The position numbers were made by a program, and so were the translations under genes. Under the pieces are notes generated by a model that saw nothing but the letters and a program-made list of their open reading frames with translations, was not told the origin of the DNA and did no database searches. 64,000 nt of DNA from Streblospio benedicti (lineage: Eukaryota; Annelida; Polychaeta; Spionida; Spionidae), in NCBI GenBank assembly GCA_019095985.1, contig CM032662.1:17530706-17594705 (forward strand), written 5' to 3'. Below are positions 58,201-64,000 of the stretch, in pieces; positions within the stretch are counted from its first letter, which is position 1; each line of letters starts with the position of its first letter.

Positions 58201-61200
58201 AACGTCAAGTGCTACGCTGATGTGTTTATATTTTTGATGGAAAGCCTATCATCATGCCCATTAAAATATCACCAACACGACCCATGATGTACAATACCCG
58301 TGGACGATAATAGGCATGTGAAAACACAATGCAATCGGCTAATTGCAGCAACTTAGAAACATAACGCACGCAGCAACAATGAACCGGAAGTGCACTGTAA
58401 ATAAAAAAAACAATCATTTCTACGCGTTTTTTGTCAGTTTTCTCGTCAATACTGATGAAAGCAAGCGCACGAAGAACAAATAAACCCGTAAAAGGTGATT
58501 TCCCATAAAGTGCAACACTCAAAATGCGTGAAAGTGCCCCAGGAAAGTGAATGTATGCGAATTTCCAAAATAATAAAAAGAGCAACCATGGCTATGCCCC
58601 TCTTTGCGTAATTATATAAGAACTAGCTTCCCTCCCGTCTCCTACGGAGACATAATGCACGCATTAACAGAGACAAAAGCAAGCAGCAACAACGATGGCC
58701 AATAGTCGCACGCAGCAACACAAACATAACGCACCCAGCATTTCCAAACCCGTGAGACAAGCACGCAGCAACAGTGAAACATAACGCACGCAGCAACCAT
58801 GAACCGGAAGTTCACAATAAATAAAAAAACAATCAGTTTCATTAGGTTTGTGATGGTAAGTCAGTTTTCTTGTCAATACTGATGAAAGCAAGCGCACAAA
58901 GAAACAAATAAACCCGTGAAGGTGATTTCCCATGAAATGGTACACTCAAAATGGGTGAAAGCGCCCCAGGAAAGAGATTGCAGGCGAATTTCCAAAATAA
59001 AAAAAAACCATGGCCACGCCCATGTCTTCGTAATTATATATAGATTCATATCCACCATTTTCTTAGCTTTAAAATGATACGTTAAGTGTCAAAATTGGAT
59101 TGGGAATAGTTACAAGTAAAATACCACATCGTAGGTAAGAAACATATTAATCAATTTGCCACCGGCGGTATTTTCTTTAATGAGCGCCAGCCTTGAATAT
59201 TTGTTAATATGAGGGAGGCGTTTATTGATTTTAAATTGTGTCTAACCCAGCATTTACATGTATTTGAGGGGAGTCTAAAATTTGGGCAAAGGCTACAAAA
59301 CGTGGAAATATGGTAACATGATGCCAGGGTATGAAAAATCACCAAAATCATTTACCGGCCCCCTGACCACAGGGATGATGCAGTATTTCAAATATGTGGC
59401 AATTTATTCATTATAATGACATTGAATGAGAGGAAAAAGTTCCACGTTTGAAATTAATTGAATATACGGCCCTTCATTATGTTCATATTTACATAAAAAG
59501 GTGCACACCCACTGGGCCGTTGGGGTTTAAACCAGCCAGGGCCACCCCCAGCCCAACCGGCCCCGTTTTATCAGTAGGCTCTAAATTTACCCTGATGATT
59601 ATTTAAATTTGTGGATATTTAGAAATTTATTAATTATAATCAACATTATGTATGAAGAATTTAGATTGAAAATAATTGAATATACTTGGTGTATTATGTA
59701 ACTCTTCAAGATTATTTGCTGTGAGTTCTTAAAGCAGAGTTTTAATTCTTTCATCATATTTCACTGGTAACTCTCTGTTTGTTTTTTGTTTTTGTATAAC
59801 TCCTAAGTCAGGAGTTACCCACAACACCACAACATGATGGCAAAATTAAAACCTGTTTTATCAGCTCTGTTGATTATTTTAAATTTGTTCAACTGAAACA
59901 CATGGTTTAAAAGATATTGCTACAAAATCTTATTGACACTAAAAAATAAAAATTCTAGTATCAAATGAAATTTATGCCTTATGCATTGCAAGTTTGATGA
60001 AAACTAATATTCTCCATTCTCCTAGGTTAACTCATTGGGGTAACCCCAATCCCAGTGATTTGTAAGTTCTGCCATGCCGTCTTTCAAATTTAAACAAAGA
60101 AACTTTTCTGATATATATTAATTTATTATATTATAGATATTAATGCAAAGCCTGCAGATCTTGAAGATTATTTTGCTGTGAAGACCAAAAAAGTGAGAGT
60201 TGCGGTAAGTAACTGTACAGTGCCCCTGATTAGTTTTTAAACATATTAGTATACAGGACTAGTTTTGCCAAATCACGGCCTTTTTAATCATCCAAACATT
60301 TATTCGTTTACTACATTTTTAAATCATGTTTTGAATGAAAGTTACACTTTCAGGATGAGTGAGCTAATATTCTTACAAGCACTTATCTAGGGCACTGACT
60401 GTATCATTTGTACATTTTTGCATTCTATTAAAGGAATATTATAAATTTCAGTGACCTGCATAATTAGATGCACAAATCGATTTAAATGACGCTAAAAAAT
60501 CTTGAATGGCCTAAATTAAATATGCAAATGGGGTCAGCTAATTCTTTGCTAGCTGTAGACAAAAAAATCAATACAACTCTAGTCTAGACTTTCAAGGTTG
60601 ACAGCTACCCCTTTTTCATTGCTTACTACTGCATATGATAAACAGACACATTATGCCAATGACCTGATTTGACCACAACTCAATGACATGCTGAGTGTTT
60701 TGCTGCACCTATTGACCTGACATGCTTAAATAGCTGTGATCTAGGGCAGGGTCAATGTTAATGACTGACATGTGGATTGGCATCCTAGGCCTAGGTTGAT
60801 TTCTGTAGAATATTAATTTATACAGTTAAATAGGCTAGAATAAAACAGTGGGAAGGTATTACTTGAATATTTAAAAGTAAAAAGCAGAGAAGAATTGTCA
60901 GTCTAGTGTTGATACATTAATTATGTTATCTTTAAAATCACTGTATTCATGAAAATCTTATTTACTTGATGTTTATAACTAATCCTGTTGCTTCACTTAT
61001 TTTTGTCATTTTATTTAGGTTTTGTTCAAATTATCCCTGATTCCCCCTTGTTTCACAGAAATTCCAACTACTTTTCACAAATCCCACCTATTTTTCAAAA
61101 GCAGTGGGGAATTTCCCCCAGACTTTCATGATTTTAGAATAGACACTGAATTCATAGAATCATGCCATACTGAACAACGTTTTCCAACCAATGACAGTAA

Positions 61201-63429
61201 CATCATATATGTGAAGTCTGTTTATAAATTAATTGATATTTAAAACAAAAATTGATATTACAGGTGTAAAAGTTCAATTTGCAAGAAAAGTTTTTTACTC
61301 ATGTGTTTAAAGAATGTTTATGAATTTATTTGGTATTCATAGAACTCATCACACATGTAGTGTTTTACATGAAATTTGAATACAGGAAAAACCTAATTAA
61401 TATTTCAAAACATTCATAGAATGACCCCAGTAAATTCTGAAATGACCCCACCATTTTTCATCATTGGGGCCATTTGTCCCCACCATATATTCCTAAAGAA
61501 CACTGCCTACATCACAAATTTCACAAACTTTATGTTAGTTTTCAGGCACTCAAAACAATACACTAGACCTAGATCAAGAGAAAAAGTGTTAAATCCACTT
61601 TTTCACAACTTAATAACAATAAAAGGAGGAAACAAATGTCCTTATTAACTTAAATGTAATATGCCTTTGTTTTATTTTGGTTTTAGAGGCCAGTTACAGC
61701 AAAACAGAAGCGTTCAGAATTAAGCGCAATAGAAAATCCACATCCAGGTCAATCTTATAACCCTACCTTCGAAGATCATCAGGTAATTTTTAAAAATAGT
61801 TGGTTGATAATATCATGTAAGGGTCTTTTCAAGGTGGAAATTTATATCATACTGTAAAAATCATTTAACCTATACTGAAAAAGGATAGAAAGATTACAAG
61901 GATTGCAAAATTTTGCAAGGTATGTAAAATGTTAAAATTCTATTTTTAATTTTAGACATTACTCCGTGATGCATTAGCTGTTGAGATTGTTAAAGCAAAG
62001 AAAGAAGCAAAGATTAAAAGAGCATTGGATGATGCATTTCCAGAGAAATCCCAAGCACCCACTGCTGCCACGTATATTGCTGAAATGTCCGCGGGTATGA
62101 AGAAATTCTTTCTGAATTATTTTCTTGCGAACAGTTTATTTATTCTTGTAAGCAATATTATTGCATTGGTATTAGACAGCCAGTGAATTGTAATTTTGAC
62201 ATAAATGACTTCATCATGTAAAAATATTTGTGTTAAAGTTCATTTTTATTTTATTGCTCTACATCTTGTATTATATTTTCAGGGTTGTTTGAAGGAGACG
62301 AATCCGATGTTGAAGTCACCCAGGAAGATCTTGAAGCTATATCTGTTAACCCTCCAGTAAGACGTGAAAATAAGAAAACTGAGAAGCAACGAAAAAAGCA
62401 AGAGAAACTGAAACAGCAGGTGTGTCTTCATTATTATTTTGCATATAATTTGCACATACATAAGTTTTTTATTTGTAAACAATACAAACATGTTTGATTG
62501 TAGGCTAAAGAAAGGTCGAAAGAAAAGAGTGAAAAACTGTTGAAGAAGGAATTAAACCGAATAAAGTCTTTAACGAGTGAAGTAAAAAAGGATGAGTCCA
62601 AGTGGGCTGCAAAACAAGCACAAAAAGCTGCTCAGAGAGAGGCAAACAAAAATCGGACTCGTAAGCTGGGCAAGCTCAAGTATCCTTTTGACATTGAAAT
62701 TTCAGATGCATGTAATTCATGTACCATAGATATGAAGGAATTGTTAAATTTTAAAGGTTCATTAGTATTGGTTTTATAGATCTCTGTCTTATATAATTAT
62801 GTAAATCCTGAATGTTTACTGTTCATAAACATTGCTATAACTATTATGGTTTTGATAACTGTAATGCATCTTCTCTCTGTGTTTAATTCCTTGACATTGA
62901 AAGGTTTGAAGAAGGCAACATCCCTATTAAACTTAGTGATGAATTGGAAGGATCACTTAGACTTTTAAAAGTATGTAGGTCTCCAAATAATTTATCAATT
63001 TTATATTTATTTTCATTAAACATGACATGCTAGAACAAATGTAATAAATCAGAGATTATTATGTGTATGTTATGAAGTAACTGGTTCATTTTATTTTCAT
63101 ATAGCCTGAGGGTCATTTGCTTGAAGATAGGTATAAATCACTCCAGAAACGAAATATTCTAGAACCAAGGCAGAAAGAAAAGTAAGTTAACATTTTGAGT
63201 ATTGCAGATATGAATTTACTAAATTACATTATCTTAAACCTTCATATTAATCACATTAACATTAATTTAGGGTGGTGAGGAAATATAAACCCAAGAAATT
63301 TGAAAAGAAAAGTCACAAGGCAGTTACGTAAGTAAATTTGCATTTTTTAAATATATTGAAATTTGTGATCTAAATTGTTAATAGTAAAATTAGTTTTAAT
63401 ACGTTTATTATTTTCATTTCAGATTATGA
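55263..63429 (+). CDS. NOP53: Ribosome biogenesis protein NOP53 (438 aa, 13 exons)
   Basis: Exons: 55263-55399, 56838-56917, 57069-57156, 57275-57462, 60137-60204, 61687-61782, 61956-62094, 62283-62419, 62504-62679, 62904-62970, 63105-63181, 63271-63327, 63423-63429. All have GT-AG borders, phases agree, and the sum is 1317 bases. Recognition is from family landmarks: NWRKTDITDVEEYLDDVRLQ, then ERTGGLVSE, EQLFFVDTSTKE, AEFDLWGDE, GQSYNPTFEDHQTLL, KKTEKQRKKQEKLKQQ, RKLGKLKFEEGNI, and EGHLLEDRYKSLQKRNILEP near the end. Human NOP53 (GLTSCR2) is 478 residues. NOP53 acts in the nucleolus in late 60S maturation, binding the 5S RNP region. LFFVD (residues about 57-61) matches the arch-interacting motif that recruits the MTR4 helicase and exosome in yeast. 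The basic N-terminus (SRKRKRVSKNKKK) is a likely nucleolar signal. The last coding exon is only seven bases (T-L-stop). Confidence 0.95.
55597..55857 (+). mobile_element. tRNA-headed SINE in NOP53 intron 1
   Basis: Head with A-box-like tggtgtggttagcacgcagg and B-box-like gtcgtgagtttgtggcccg. The body includes cgtacgtctaccactgcatt then gccgatc, and the 3' tail is ctctgctataatcatcaaaa, ttgattgctgcagagta. It is the same family as 52066-52338, here in the sense orientation of NOP53. It is not a functional tRNA gene: no proper acceptor stem or anticodon loop is visible. Confidence 0.75.
58075..59045. repeat. Two tandem copies of an unknown element in NOP53 intron 4
   Basis: Copy 1 (about 58075-58620) starts actagctggcccgtctccta, and copy 2 (about 58622-59045) starts aactagcttccctcccgtct then cctacggagac. 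Both have the perfect hairpin GTCTCCTACGGAGAC and share cataacgcacgcagcaac, atgaaccggaagt, tcaatactgatgaaagcaag and cgcccaggaaag-like text. Both end in cgtaattatata. The family is not recognised, and long open frames across it are not conserved as protein. The intron is otherwise ordinary. Confidence 0.7.
60205..61686. other. NOP53 intron 5, nothing recognised inside
   Basis: About 1.5 kb of AT-rich intron. Open frames at 61022-61243 and 61421-61648 have no splice or family support. One TAGGCCTA lies near 60787. Confidence 0.6.
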
Positions 63430-63501
63430 ACATCCATTTTGGGGGCGAAGAGGGAATGATGTCAATGTTTTGTTGATGTATGAATGTTTATTGAGTGATG
63501 A

Positions 63502-63507
63502 AATAAA
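63502..63507 (+). terminator. Candidate polyadenylation signal of NOP53
   Basis: AATAAA 73 bases after the stop codon of the NOP53 reading frame, in AT-rich 3' sequence. It is the first canonical hexamer after the stop. Confidence 0.6.
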
Positions 63508-64000
63508 TGAAAATATCCAAAAGTTAATGGTTAATACATTTATTTCTGATTTGAACAAAAACATTAGTCGTGGAAAAATATCAAACTTAAGTAGTTAACC
63601 CAGGTAATAACGGCATCGAAAATCAAGTACATTGGAATATTACTTTTGTTCTTAGTTCTTGTAATAATTTGCAAGTTTGTCACCAATATTCATTGTGTGT
63701 AGACAACATCCCCTACCACTTGCCAAGATAAATTGTAGACTGAATGGGTTTAATTTGTAATGAACCATTTCTAAGATTATTGAACCTGACAAACAGGGTG
63801 TAGACATGCAGTCATTAGTCAAGACTCTGAGGGGCGTGAACCGTGAAGTCGGGTATACAAACTTTTTTGCTGATTTTTGAGTCCGTGAGGGTATATACTA
63901 ACATAATCAGGCGGGTGCCGCCTGGCATCCTTGAGCAATTTTTTTTTATGGGGCTGGTTTATATATATAGGAAAAAACGACTTCTGGGGGTTTTATTAGT
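63508..64000. other. Downstream of NOP53, nothing recognised
   Basis: No gene is visible to the window end. Text near 63830-64000 (gtgaaccgtgaagtcgggta, gcgggtgccgcctggcatcc) looks repetitive, but I cannot name a family. Confidence 0.4.

Noticed and set aside
58226-58945. Minus-strand frames with similar cysteine-rich peptides in NOP53 intron 4
   Set aside because: They are two copies of the same repeat. The similarity follows the DNA, the frames are not kept in register, and no domain is present.
62680-62779. Extension of NOP53 exon 9 through YPFDIEISDACNS
   Set aside because: This is intron read-through. Splicing from 62679 to 62904 gives LKFEEGNIPIKLSDELEGSL, which matches the family's continuation.

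Overview
This window looks like nuclear DNA of a marine invertebrate animal. It is AT-rich, its genes are split by many GT-AG introns, it has two 100-base assembly gaps, and it carries a dense mix of old retroelement pieces (LINE, Penelope-like, BEL/Pao), tRNA-headed SINEs and short inverted-repeat elements. The 8-mer TAGGCCTA recurs in the non-coding DNA. I associate that with echinoderms and hemichordates, but this is a weak impression and the phylum is open.

Two ordinary housekeeping-type genes lie head to head on the right. On the minus strand, 53.45-47.80 kb, is an 11-exon SLC46-like major-facilitator transporter (542 residues as I splice it). On the plus strand, 55.26-63.43 kb, is a 13-exon gene for the ribosome-biogenesis protein NOP53 (438 residues). 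Every exon was placed by reading splice sites and phase, and both reading frames close exactly. SINEs and foldback elements sit in their introns.

The centre holds two paralogous two-exon genes (21.16-22.32 kb and 34.26-34.96 kb). Each encodes a secreted protein with an N-terminal PAN/apple-like cysteine domain and a C-terminal chitin-binding (CBM14/peritrophin-A-like) domain, joined at a phase-1 intron. A LINE has landed directly behind the stop codon of the first copy.

The left third (0-17 kb) is mostly non-coding. It has one candidate small secreted peptide gene (6.63-8.49 kb) and a tandem pair of terminal exons (15.71 and 16.66 kb). Each of these exons encodes an acidic stalk, one membrane helix and a conserved cytoplasmic tail. 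They could be alternative last exons of one receptor-like gene whose upstream exons I could not identify with certainty.

The oddest non-coding structure is a 267 bp mariner-like element at 11.26-11.53 kb. It contains two near-identical 126 bp units, and each unit holds four 16 bp palindromes with the same CCAGGGCTGG core, arranged in pairs exactly 21 bp apart. Other structures are a four-copy element family with CATTCTATCAT ends and a shared palindromic side module, two foldbacks that resemble Penelope-like element ends, a Penelope-like fragment lying between 100 bp inverted repeats, and TAA/TTA-flanked Harbinger-type MITEs.
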